The notes under the pieces were generated by a model. It did not search any database and was not told the DNA's origin. It saw only the letters and a program-made list of their open reading frames with translations. A DNA stretch of 10,990 nt from Acanthamoeba sp. SK_2022b (lineage: Eukaryota > Discosea > Longamoebia > Acanthamoebidae), in NCBI GenBank assembly GCA_027943245.1, contig JANDJZ010000492.1, positions 1 to 10,990 of the forward strand, written 5' to 3'. The position numbers and the translations under genes were made by a program. This document shows, one piece after another, positions 1 through 7,923 of the stretch (position 1 is the stretch's first letter; every line of letters begins with the position of its first letter).

Positions 1-591
1 AACCCCGCCGCCAACGCGTCGTCGGCCGGCGGCATGCCCCAGTCGCCCCACACGCCGTCGTCGTCGTCGTCGTCCGCGGCCTCGCCGTCGTCGTCGTCGC
101 TCATGTCCCCGCTGTCGCCGTCGGTCATGCTGCAGGGCGGCGGCGCCGGCCTGCCCATGGGCCCGCCCACCATCGCGCTCGACCCGTGGCAGCTGCTCGA
201 GGACTGGGACGACACGCTGCTGGCGCCCTCGCTCTTTGGCGGGGCCCTCCAGCCGCGCCGACAGCTCACCTACGCCGCGACCCTGTTCGAGGACGACATG
301 CCGCCGCCGCAGGCCCTTCTCGCGTCCACCGCGCCGTCCGCGGATGCGCACGCGATGCACCACCAACAGCATCACCAGCAACAGCAGCAGCAGCACCTTC
401 ATCAGCAGCAGCAACTCCAACAGCACCTCCTCCAACAACAACAACAGCAACAGCAGCAGAAGATGGTCTCGTCGTCGTCTTCTTCGGTGTCGCAGGGCAG
501 GAAGCGAGGCTGGGAGGAAGCCGGTATGAAGCTGCCGCAGGCGCCCACCGCAGCTGCAGCGCGACCCACCAAACGAGCCGCCTTGGAGTGA
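1..591 (+). CDS. Ser/Gln-rich protein, 3' part (5' end outside window)
   Basis: The frame is open from base 1, so this is the C-terminal 196 residues of a longer protein; the ATG at 34 is probably internal. The stop is TGA at 589-591. The visible part starts with Ser/Pro-rich low complexity (poly-Ser from TCG runs), has a more ordered acidic/hydrophobic stretch (LDPWQLLEDWDDTLL), then a His/Gln tract at about residues 118-154, a Ser run, and basic patches (GRKRGWEE, RPTKRAALE) that could be nuclear localisation signals. Poly-Ser and poly-Gln with a short acidic-hydrophobic segment is common in transcription regulators of protists, so a nuclear regulatory protein is a reasonable guess, but no DNA-binding domain is visible and I do not recognise the gene. 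Third positions are very GC-rich, like the next two genes. Confidence 0.7.
   Translation, partial: NPAANASSAGGMPQSPHTPSSSSSSAASPSSSSLMSPLSPSVMLQGGGAGLPMGPPTIALDPWQLLEDWDDTLLAPSLFGGALQPRRQLTYAATLFEDDMPPPQALLASTAPSADAHAMHHQQHHQQQQQQHLHQQQQLQQHLLQQQQQQQQQKMVSSSSSSVSQGRKRGWEEAGMKLPQAPTAAAARPTKRAALE
358..463 (+). repeat. CAG/CAA-rich tract coding for poly-Gln/His
   Basis: This is an imperfect trinucleotide run of CAG, CAA and CAC/CAT codons inside the upstream partial gene. The mixing of CAG and CAA breaks the pure repeat, which usually slows slippage. Its length may still vary between strains. Confidence 0.85.
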
Positions 592-846
592 AATGAAATA
601 CACACACGCACACAGTTGCTTCAAACAAGACCTTGTCGTGAAGGAGCTTGCCTGCGCTCACGGTTGTGCAACAACTTTATATTTATCTCAGCACCAACCA
701 ATGGGGGTCGATCTTTTTACGTGCTGGTCGCACGCGTCAGCGGTATTGCGCGCTGCCTGGATAACGTGCCCAGCGCCAATGGGGGTGGCAGCAACAAGTT
801 CGTCTGTCTTTTCGTTCACTCGACGTCCCGTCAAGCAGGCGCCACG
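592..846 (+). promoter_or_regulatory. Intergenic promoter region with duplicated CCAAT element
   Basis: This 255-bp gap lies between the stop of the Ser/Gln-rich gene and the ATG of the membrane-protein gene. It starts with a CA-rich stretch (probable 3' UTR of the first gene) and contains the same 11-mer CCAATGGGGGT twice, at 698-708 and 776-786, on the same strand and 78 bp apart. CCAAT is a classical eukaryotic promoter element bound by NF-Y-type factors. The copies lie 139 and 61 bp before the ATG at 847, which suits a promoter. An AT-rich patch (CTTTATATTTATC, about 675-687) could act as a TATA-like element but lies far upstream. Confidence 0.5.
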
Positions 847-2880
847 ATGATCGCGCAGGTGACCTTGGTCCTGTTGGCTGTTGTCTTCGTCAACCTGCAC
901 GCTGGAGGTACGCAGACTGCTCCCTCCTGCCTTGGTTTTCTGGATCTCCTCACACTGCCCCCTCACCGTCGTGTCTTACACTCCCAGTGGGCGCAAGTTG
1001 TTCCTACGCTGCTGTCGGGCGGTGCGTAGCGGTTTACAGCCCGTTCCCAGTCAGCTTGTATACCGGAGGGGGGCCGGCGACAGTCCGCACCTACGTGGGC
1101 AACGCCATCGCCGCAGACCCCGACCTCGGGCCGTCGTGCGCTAGCCTCTTCCCTCTTCTCCACCGTTTTGACCGAGCACTCACCTACTTCCATCCCCTCA
1201 ACAACTCCACAGGTTTGACTGGGACAACTCGTGGAGCATTGCCTTCGCCACAAACTGGCAGATGAGTTTCAGCTTCGCAGCGATGGACCCAGACGCCGAC
1301 GCCTCCAACACCAAGGACACCAGTTATGCACCTGCTGCGTGGCCATCACAGCTCTCTGAACAAAAACGATCTGAACTGACAGCTGCTGTTGCGTGCAGAC
1401 CTGTACAACGTAATCGTCCAGGTGCTGAGAAACTACTGCGGCGCTACCTGGTCGCCCACAGATTCGAACAACGTGGCGAATGCTGCCCCAACGTGCTCGT
1501 CACCCTCGCCCTCGCCTTCGCCCTCACCCTCGCCCTCGCCCTCGCCTTCGCTCTCGCCCTCGCTTTCTGCGTCGGCCACACCATCGGTCACACCCGGCCA
1601 CACGGCCCCGCCCTCGCCTTCCCTTTCGGCCACGCCCTCATCTTCCATCGTCCCTTTGCCCATGCCCAGTCGACTGCCCACGCTGGTGGCAGCATCTGAT
1701 GTGACAGCAGAGTTTGGCCTCACCCAAGCCACGTTCAACATGTCGGCCGCCTTTCCGCTCGCTGCCGATGGTATGCCACAACTCCAGATCCATTGGAAAA
1801 ATGGATGGTTCATGTATTCGTTCATTTTCACTCTTCTCTCTTAATTGGGGAAAGGTGGTGAAGCCCTGCCCAAGGGTGCAACGCAGGTGGTCTCTGGCTT
1901 CAGCGCTCTCCAACTGGGCAACGAATCCCACCCTGTCACTTCCCTCTCTGGTCTACTACTCACTCGCTAACTCCCCGCTCCACTCAACGCTGCAAGACCT
2001 TGCTCGACGTGTTGGGCTCACCTTTTTCTTCGTGGGCTTTCATGGTTGATCGTGGGTGGTGGCCATCCGTGTAGACTTTGCAGGGACTGTGATCAATGGC
2101 AGTGATGGCGCCTCCACCTATCTGTACTCGGGATACGTGGTCAACGGCACCGGTCTCGATCAGCTCTACGCCTTCCACCACCACGGTGCCGAGTATCAGT
2201 TTGCTGGAGTGGACTTTGACGTCGGCGCCAATTCGGTCAAGTGGTCCATCAACTTGACCTCCTTGTCAACTTCGTCGGGAGACACTGGCCTGGCTCCACC
2301 ATCGCACACCAGCCAGTGGTCGGTGATGCGTTTCCGGCTGGCGGGCCTCGTGACGCCGTCTAGCGCGGGCAACGCGCTGGCCGTGGCCACCAACGAGAAG
2401 ATCATTCGCCGAGCGAGCACGCCCAAGAGCGAGATGACGACATACTACGTGCCCCTCTTCAAGCTCTCGCCCACCTCGACGGCAGTGGCGGAGGTGGTGC
2501 TCTTTGACGTGGCCCTGGTCGACGGGGAAACGGCGGTCATCCGCCACGATATCGTGGCCATCAACGCAACGGCAGAGGATAGGACGAGCGCGTTGGAGTA
2601 CGCGGTGGTGTTGGAGTTGCCGCCATTCGAGAGCTCGGTGTACTACGACCCGAGCCTTGGCCTGGGCGTACTGCTGGGCTCAGGATCGGAGAGCAGCTCT
2701 GGCGACGGAAACACGGGCTTGATCATCGGAGTGGCTGTTGCTGTTCCAGTGGCCGTTGTGGTGGTTGTGGCCGTGGTGGCAGCAGGCGTGGCCATCACCT
2801 GGTGGCAGAGAAGATCCAGGGTGAACAGACGCTCCTCTGTCAACTTTGATGCCGCAGACAGGATAGATGGTGAGCTGTAA
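847..2880 (+). CDS. Type I single-pass membrane protein with Ser-Pro stalk (six exons)
   Basis: My spliced model is 847-907, 988-1132, 1213-1322, 1399-1770, 1855-1950 and 2075-2880. All introns are GT...AG with matching phases, giving 529 residues; a start of exon 6 at 2084 would give 526. The first four introns are 76-84 nt. The protein opens with a hydrophobic signal peptide (about residues 1-20, LVLLAVVFVNLHA). An ectodomain with several Cys follows, then a Ser-Pro repeat stalk (about 140-165), then a second ectodomain region with N-glycosylation sequons (NGS, NGT, NLT, NAT). A Val/Ala-rich transmembrane helix lies at about 476-503, with a short basic cytosolic tail (WWQRRSRVNRRSS). The topology points to a cell-surface or secretory-pathway protein with a mucin-like linker. 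I do not recognise an enzymatic or adhesion domain. The exon 5 donor (G|GTCTAC) is the weakest junction. Confidence 0.75.
1497..1571 (+). repeat. Hexanucleotide repeat coding for a Ser-Pro stalk
   Basis: Tandem, slightly degenerate copies of TCGCCC (with TCGCCT, TCACCC and TCTCGC variants) lie inside exon 4 of the membrane-protein gene and encode alternating Ser-Pro. Such stretches form extended, often O-glycosylated stalks. The pure hexamer blocks make length variation likely. Confidence 0.85.
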
Positions 2881-3081
2881 AAGCTTGTAGTCTGTAACTC
2901 TGGTGGGTTAGGATTAGTCGACAAATATTGCCACAATCAGCGAATGGCGTTCTTTGGCGACGTAGAGAGCGCCGACGTCGAGCCTGCCGTCGAGGAGCGG
3001 CCACAAAAGGGGATGATAGGGGCATCCCAACATCAAACAACAACTCTGGTGCACTAGTACACCTTTGACACCATCGTCACC
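2881..3081 (+). promoter_or_regulatory. Intergenic region upstream of the Arf gene
   Basis: About 200 bp between the membrane-protein stop and the Arf ATG must hold the 3' UTR of the first gene and the promoter of the second. I see no clear TATA or CCAAT element. Part of it (2930-3010) is GC-rich and open on both strands, but nothing recognisable is encoded. Confidence 0.35.
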
Positions 3082-3621
3082 ATGGGCAACATTCTGCAAA
3101 AGCTGTTCTCGGGCTTCAGCCAGGAGGCCAAGATCCTGCTCGTCGGCCTCGACGCTGCCGGCAAGACCACTCTCCTCTACAAGCTCAAGCTCGGCGAGCA
3201 GGTCACCACCATCCCCACCATCGGCTTCAACGTCGAGACCGTCTCCTACAAGAACGTCAGCTTCACCATGTGGGACGTCGGCGGTCAGGATCGCATCAGG
3301 AAGCTGTGGCGTTACTACTACCAGGGCTGCGATGCCATCATCTTCGTGGTCGACAGTGCCGACCACGAGCGGTTGGACGAGGCCAAGGAGGAGCTGGGAG
3401 CCATGCTCAAAGCCGACGAGCTCAAGGGCGCAGCCCTGCTCGTGTTCGCCAACAAGCAGGACTTCTCGAGCGCCATGTCTGTGTCGCAGGTCATGCAGAA
3501 GCTGGGGCTCAACGACTGTGCCAACCAGGGCCGACGGATTCACTGCCAGGGGTCGTCGGCCACGAGTGGATATGGGATCTACGAGGGCTTGGAATGGCTC
3601 TCACAGACGCTCAAGAAGTAG
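3082..3621 (+). CDS. Arf-family small GTPase
   Basis: A single uninterrupted exon encodes 179 residues, close to the usual 180-182 of Arf proteins. Arf GTPases recruit coat proteins and lipid-modifying enzymes to Golgi and other membranes when GTP-bound. The start gives MGN, so Gly2 can be myristoylated, and an amphipathic N-terminal helix follows (ILQKLFSGF). Visible motifs are the P-loop GLDAAGKT (22-29), switch I with PTIGFN and Thr46, the switch II motif WDVGGQD (64-70), the guanine-specificity motif NKQD (124-127) and the SAT motif (159-161). All key nucleotide-binding residues are intact. It is somewhat diverged from class I Arf1 in the C-terminal third ([21 protein letters not shown]), so it may be an Arf paralogue or an Arf-like protein. 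Codon use is strongly GC-biased. The mobile element begins 66 bp after the stop. Confidence 0.96.
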   Translation: MGNILQKLFSGFSQEAKILLVGLDAAGKTTLLYKLKLGEQVTTIPTIGFNVETVSYKNVSFTMWDVGGQDRIRKLWRYYYQGCDAIIFVVDSADHERLDEAKEELGAMLKADELKGAALLVFANKQDFSSAMSVSQVMQKLGLNDCANQGRRIHCQGSSATSGYGIYEGLEWLSQTLKK

Positions 3622-3687
3622 TTGGTCATGTTTTCCGTGCGATTGGTGGTGATGAAGTTTCGAGTGTACAGAGTAAAAACGACATAT

Positions 3688-3728
3688 CTAAGTGGATTTA
3701 AATCCATACGCCCATACAACGGTGTTGT
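3688..3728 (+). repeat. Left terminal inverted repeat
   Basis: The outer 18 bp, CTAAGTGGATTTAAATCC (3688-3705), are the exact reverse complement of the last 18 bases of the window. The next 23 bp match the right end at 15 positions without gaps, including a shared GTGTTGT at 3722-3728, so the repeat extends to about 41 bp. It contains the perfect 12-bp palindrome GGATTTAAATCC (3694-3705). Confidence 0.85.
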
Positions 3729-3990
3729 AAGCACGATAAACGTAAATATGAACAAACCTGTGTACACGTTTGTGCAGTGCATGCACAAAGGGGGCACGGG
3801 AGACCTATAAGGATACACAGCCCCTGCACCAAAAAAACCGTAGGTCGTTTAGCAGTGGGAGGCAGCAGTTGAGTGCACAAAAGGTTGGAAATGGTAAGAA
3901 AGGGGGCAATACAGACAATAAGAGAGCTTGTTATTAGAGAAAAGAGAGGAGAGCCATGTATTCTGGAATACTGCATAGTCTGTAAAAAGC
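3729..3990. other. Left subterminal non-coding region
   Basis: This stretch lies between the left terminal repeat and the stop codon of the - strand gene. It holds the probable 3' UTR and poly(A) region of that gene and one perfect copy of the 14-bp palindrome at 3958-3971. No credible reading frame is present. There are short purine runs and an A-rich run near 3830. Confidence 0.5.
3958..3971. repeat. 14-bp palindrome, single copy, 3' flank of the methyltransferase gene
   Basis: This is a perfect GTATTCTGGAATAC. It is the leftmost copy in the element and lies 20 bp past the stop codon of the - strand gene. Confidence 0.9.
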
Positions 3991-6900
3991 TTACACCTGA
4001 GACTGCATCTGCACGTTGTGCACGCACTTTTCAGAGCAGTATGACCGTCCAGACTCACCCAAGCACACACATTCCTGGTGAACGGAGTACTCACACCCAG
4101 GAGCAGAGCAGGCCACTACCTCGCCAGGAGCCTCAACAGTGGAGTGAAGGCAGACAGGGCAGTGGTTGATGTCAGCAGCAAACAGGTCCTGGCTGGAAGG
4201 AAGGTCGTGAGGCTTGGGGAGGTCGACTGGAGCTGAAGGGAGAGCCTCTCCGAGTGAAGGGGGGCTGAGGGGCAGCACGACGGAGGTGGAAGAGGTAGAA
4301 GAAGAGGCAGGACAATGGCTCTCATAGAGAAGCGGCAGGTGAGACTGGGCAAAACGCCACTGTCTCTGGTCCTTCTCGACGGCAACGGAATTGTGGCCAA
4401 GAAGAACGGCAGCTAACGAAGCAGAGTGTGTGCCGGCAAACGCATCGAGAATCCACTGGCCAGGGTGGCTGAAGATCCTGATGAAGCGCTTGAGTGCCTC
4501 GAGTGGTTTCTGGCCATAGTTGAGAGGCTCATGCGAATCGGACTTCCACAGCTTTGGAGCAGGGCAGGAGAAGGAAAGTTGGAAGTCGTCGGGAGCGCTT
4601 GGCAAGAACACCACGTTGTTGCTAGATCCAAAGCGGAGGAGGAGGTAGGTCTCGAAGTTGTTGTAGAGCCATTGGCGAGCGCCGCCCCAGGCGCCGGTCA
4701 GCGTCATGACGCCAAGGCTAACAGAGCAGCCAGCGTGGTGTTTCTTTATGACCTTGGCGTACTTGGAAGCAAGGCTGTGCTCGCAGAAGACGACTGCAAC
4801 GAAGTTGGCCTGCTTGTTGGCAATCTTGATCATGTTGATGAGCGTGTTAAAGCTCTTGACTGGGTAGGGCTTGTAGTCCCAGTGGTTGGCATCGGTTATG
4901 CCCTTGGAGGGTGCGAGGCCATAGGGAAGGTCGATAATCACCAGAGCTGTAGTTGGAAAGGGGAGTATGTAAGCAACTAAACAACAATGAGTGTGGAGAT
5001 GTATTCCAGAATACAATTGACCATCGCAATAGTATTCTGGAATACAATTGTACCAGCTCATTTCTTGATGGTATTCTGGAATACAAGTGAGTGGTACGTA
5101 CGGTAATTTTTACGGGGGGCCCCAATGGAGTACTCGCCAAGAGCAATATTTGCAGCACGGATGGTTGTGTTGTTGGGGAAGTCATGGCGCCACATCTGCG
5201 TTGTGTCCTCCGCTCCAACCACCCGTGGCGAGGCCAGAGCTAGGATGTGGGACTTGAAGTCAGCGGGGTAGTCCCGCTTGCCTGACCGGTGTGAGAGGAA
5301 GGTCTCAGTCCACTGCGAGATGAAGCCCTCGAGGGTGGCAGGTAGAATCTGTTGCTGGACCTGGTCCCACGACTCCTTCTGCAGGATGTCCATCACGCCA
5401 GCCATGATCTTGGCATGTGCCTTGGTTGCCATGGCATCCCTCTGGAACTGCTTTGGAGTGAGCTCGCCCTTGTAAAGGCCAAGAAGCAGAGTCTTCTTGG
5501 TGTTGGCATCGAGCCCTTGCAGCACCCGGAACAAAGTGATGGAGGTCAGAGGGTGTAGGTCAGGCACTCGAGTGACGTCTGCAAGGGGGTTTCCACAGAC
5601 AAGCGCCTCGATGATGCGCCAGACATCCGCCCGGTTGTGCGTGAGCTGGAAGAGAGGGTCTAGGCTCTGCTTGTTTGCGCCAAGAGCAGCAGCAGTGAGC
5701 TCCTTGCCAGACGTTGTCCACTGATGGCAACCTTGAAAGTCGCCACTGCCCAGGTCAACCTGACTCGTTGCCTTGAGCGGCTGCCAAAGGTACTGTGCCC
5801 TGGCCATCTGCAGCTGTCTTGAGGTGTGAGCTGGTGTTGCACCATAGCAGCAAGAGAGCAAGGGCACCTTATCCTTGAAGGTCATCACAGAGTGGAGTGA
5901 CCCATCGGTGTTTTGGCGAGCAGCAACAAGTGCTACCTCCATCATGTCGGTGTTGGAGTAGTCTGGCCACCAGTAGACAGTTGTGAGGCAGCGGGCGTGA
6001 TGCTGCTGTGGATCAGGGACCCCCTCAGCCTTGAGATAAATGTAGGCCTCCCAGCGATGGTTGCCACCTGCTACCCATCCAGCATATTTCTTGCATAGCT
6101 CGTGCAAGATGAGGCTAGCGTTCTCCTTGCAGGCGCGGTCCAGAGCAGCATTCTTGACATCTGCAGTGGAGGTTAGTATTCTGGAATTGAGAACAGCTGC
6201 GGTGTATTCCAGAATAACAAGCAATGGTGTGTTTGTGTGTACCTTCAGGGCAGATGACAACAACGAAGAATGGCTCAGTTATGGCTACAGGGTTTGTGTG
6301 AATGTTGTCCACTATCCTCCACACCATTGCAAGGTCTACTGGATGAACGAGCATTGCTGCAGCCTTGCCCTCCAGACGATGGAACCACAGTGGGTCGGCC
6401 ACAACACCCTTGAAGAGTTCGTGTTCCTCTGCCATGCGGGTATTCCACTTGGCCACTGCTTCCACCTCCTCTGTTTTGTGGAATGGTTGCTGTAAGCATA
6501 ATTTAATTTGCAAGCTGAGGTCTATGTACCATTCTGTTCTCGCTTACTGCAACGCTTAGGTGTGGCCTCCTCAGCAGGCACTGAGATGACGTGCTCCTCC
6601 TCCTCCTCCTCTTCTGATACTATCGAAAGGACATTGGGCAAGCTCTTCCCATGCATGGCAGTCCGGCGGGCTCTGCAAACTGGGCCAGTTGTGCTCTGTG
6701 CTATTGGCTTCAGAGCAGGGCGGCTGGGAGGAGTCAACGGCTGAGTAAGCGTAGGGCAGGTTAACTGGGATGACACATCAGCCTCGCCGATTTCTTCTTC
6801 GGGTGCCTCATGTAGCCCTGCCGCTTCCTCTTCACTCGAGCTTTCTGAGGAAGGGCTGGGTGATTCGGAAGGAGAGGAAGCTGAGATCGGCAGCTTGTCT

Positions 6901-7786
6901 TTACCCTTGCGCCTTCTCTGGCTATCCTTCGTCGCCTTTCTCTTTTTGACTTGTCTGGTGATGACGTCAAGTTCCTCCTCTTCGTCCTCCACACCGCTCT
7001 TGGCAGGCCGACGTTTCTCGCCTCTTGGGGAAGGGGGTATGGTAGGCAGCTGCTGTGAGGCCTTGCTCAACTTCAAGAGACGGTCAAGCCTGCCTGTAGG
7101 ATTGAGGGAAAAGCATCAGCAAGAAGCGTGTGTAGAGCATATTCCAGAATACAACTTGACATGTGAAGTATTCCAGAATACAAAAGTGAATTGCTGCAAT
7201 TTGCAGCCGCACATCTTGTATTCTGGAATACAATTACGGCCATCCTTTTTTCATGCACTGAGCACGAGAACCCCAAAAACTTGCACCCATGGACATGACG
7301 CAAACATACAACCTAAGAAAGTTGCTTACCATGAAATGTTTGAACTTTCGGTTTCCCTTTGACGCTGCCCTTGAGCTCCTTTGGTAGCGCGTCCCACATT
7401 ACCTTGTCATAGAGGTCCACAAAGCGGTCTTTCCCAGCAATGGATGTTACCGTTGCATTCTCTTCCTTCTTTGGCGCGGTCGTCTCAAAGTCTGAGAGTA
7501 TGCCAAGGCACGCAATCGATTTTGTATCACCAGCCGATTTTGCCCGCATCAGCTTCACATACTTGGCGTTGGGGTTGTGTCCAACCTGCCTGAAACCAAG
7601 CACATACACTCCCCATCATTAGCGGATGGAATCAGCAACAAATGTATGCCCCCCCCACTTTATGCATTTCGTAATTATTGAATCATCTCGGCCGACTTCA
7701 CTAATCAATACTTACCTTGCATAGTCGCGGTCCTCCTCGTACTCAAGGTACCACGGCAGCATTGAAACAACGCTCTTCTTACTCAT
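3991..7786 (-). CDS. ParB-like / beta-class DNA amino-methyltransferase / PHD-like fusion protein (six exons)
   Basis: My spliced - strand model is 7786-7716, 7589-7330, 7093-6548, 6470-6243, 6160-5102 and 4946-3991. All introns are GT...AG and in phase, giving about 1039 residues; an exon 5 end at 5114 would give 1035. Residues 1-110 are unrecognised (starts MSKKSVVSMLPWYLEYEED). Residues about 115-290 are low complexity with a strong basic nuclear signal (VKKRKATKDSQRRRKGKDK) and acidic runs. Residues about 294-420 look like a ParB/sulfiredoxin-fold segment with GGNHR at 400-404. Residues 420-720 are mostly helical and unrecognised. Residues 722-930 form an amino-methyltransferase in beta order: DLPYG (motif IV, 727-731), QKP (motif X-like, about 867), DAFAGTHS (motif I, 889-896) and VAVEKD (motif II). 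The family transfers a methyl group from S-adenosylmethionine to adenine N6 or cytosine N4; ParB-methyltransferase fusions are common in phages and prophages. A C4HC3 PHD-like finger (Cys984 to Cys1029) closes the protein and suggests chromatin contact. Motif I has His in place of the second Gly. Confidence 0.8.
5001..5084. repeat. Three 14-bp palindromes in intron 5 of the methyltransferase gene
   Basis: Perfect copies lie at 5001-5014 (CA core), 5032-5045 (TG core) and 5071-5084 (TG core), spaced 31 and 39 bp. All lie inside the intron 4947-5101. The middle copy is followed by AATTG and the flanks share further A/T bases. Confidence 0.9.
6176..6217. repeat. Two degenerate palindromes in intron 4 of the methyltransferase gene
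   Basis: 6176-6189 reads GTATTCTGGAATTG (two mismatches) and 6204-6217 reads GTATTCCAGAATAA (one mismatch), spaced 28 bp. Both lie in the intron 6161-6242. The inner TTCNNGAA core is intact in both. Confidence 0.75.
6589..6616. repeat. CTC/GAG trinucleotide run coding for poly-Glu
   Basis: A CTC run on the + strand encodes an uninterrupted Glu stretch in exon 3 of the - strand gene. It belongs to the acidic low-complexity linker. Confidence 0.7.
7139..7231. repeat. Three 14-bp palindromes in intron 2 of the methyltransferase gene
   Basis: 7139-7152 reads ATATTCCAGAATAC (one mismatch); 7168-7181 (CA core) and 7218-7231 (TG core) are perfect. Spacings are 29 and 50 bp. They sit in the intron 7094-7329, the longest in the element at 236 nt. 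The last copy extends to an 18-bp palindrome, TTGTATTCTGGAATACAA. Confidence 0.9.
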
Positions 7787-7923
7787 GATCGGGATGGTGG
7801 TGATGCGGTTATGGCTGTGGTGGCGCGACTTGACAAAACCCAACCGACAAGCAGAAATTTCGCTTGCGCCATAAACCGCGCACATGCCAACGCAGCAACC
7901 ACCTTAAATTTGCTTCATCAGCT
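7787..7923. promoter_or_regulatory. Shared divergent promoter region of the two element genes
   Basis: About 137 bp separate the methyltransferase ATG (7786, - strand) from the proposed ATG of the transposase-like gene (7924, + strand). Any start signals for both must lie here or in 5' introns. An AT-rich patch (CTTAAATTTG, about 7912-7921) and AGAAATTTCG (about 7853-7862) are the only notable elements. No copy of the 14-bp palindrome falls here. If the + gene starts further downstream, the shared region is longer. Confidence 0.45.

Noticed and set aside
1433..1831. 132-residue - strand frame rich in Glu-Gly repeats
   Set aside because: It is the reverse reading of the Ser-Pro hexanucleotide repeat in the membrane-protein gene.
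2914..3543. 209-residue open frame on the - strand across the Arf gene
   Set aside because: It is the antisense shadow of a highly conserved, GC-rich Arf coding exon; composition explains the openness and the product resembles nothing.
4426..4980. 184-residue open frame on the + strand
   Set aside because: It lies opposite the methyltransferase exon whose motifs are clear, and its product is low in recognisable features.
6243..6499. Alternative acceptor at 6490 giving a 58-nt intron between exons 3 and 4 of the methyltransferase gene
   Set aside because: It is a good-looking AG but puts exon 4 into a frame with a Gly/Ser-rich shadow product; the acceptor at 6471 keeps the sensible frame.
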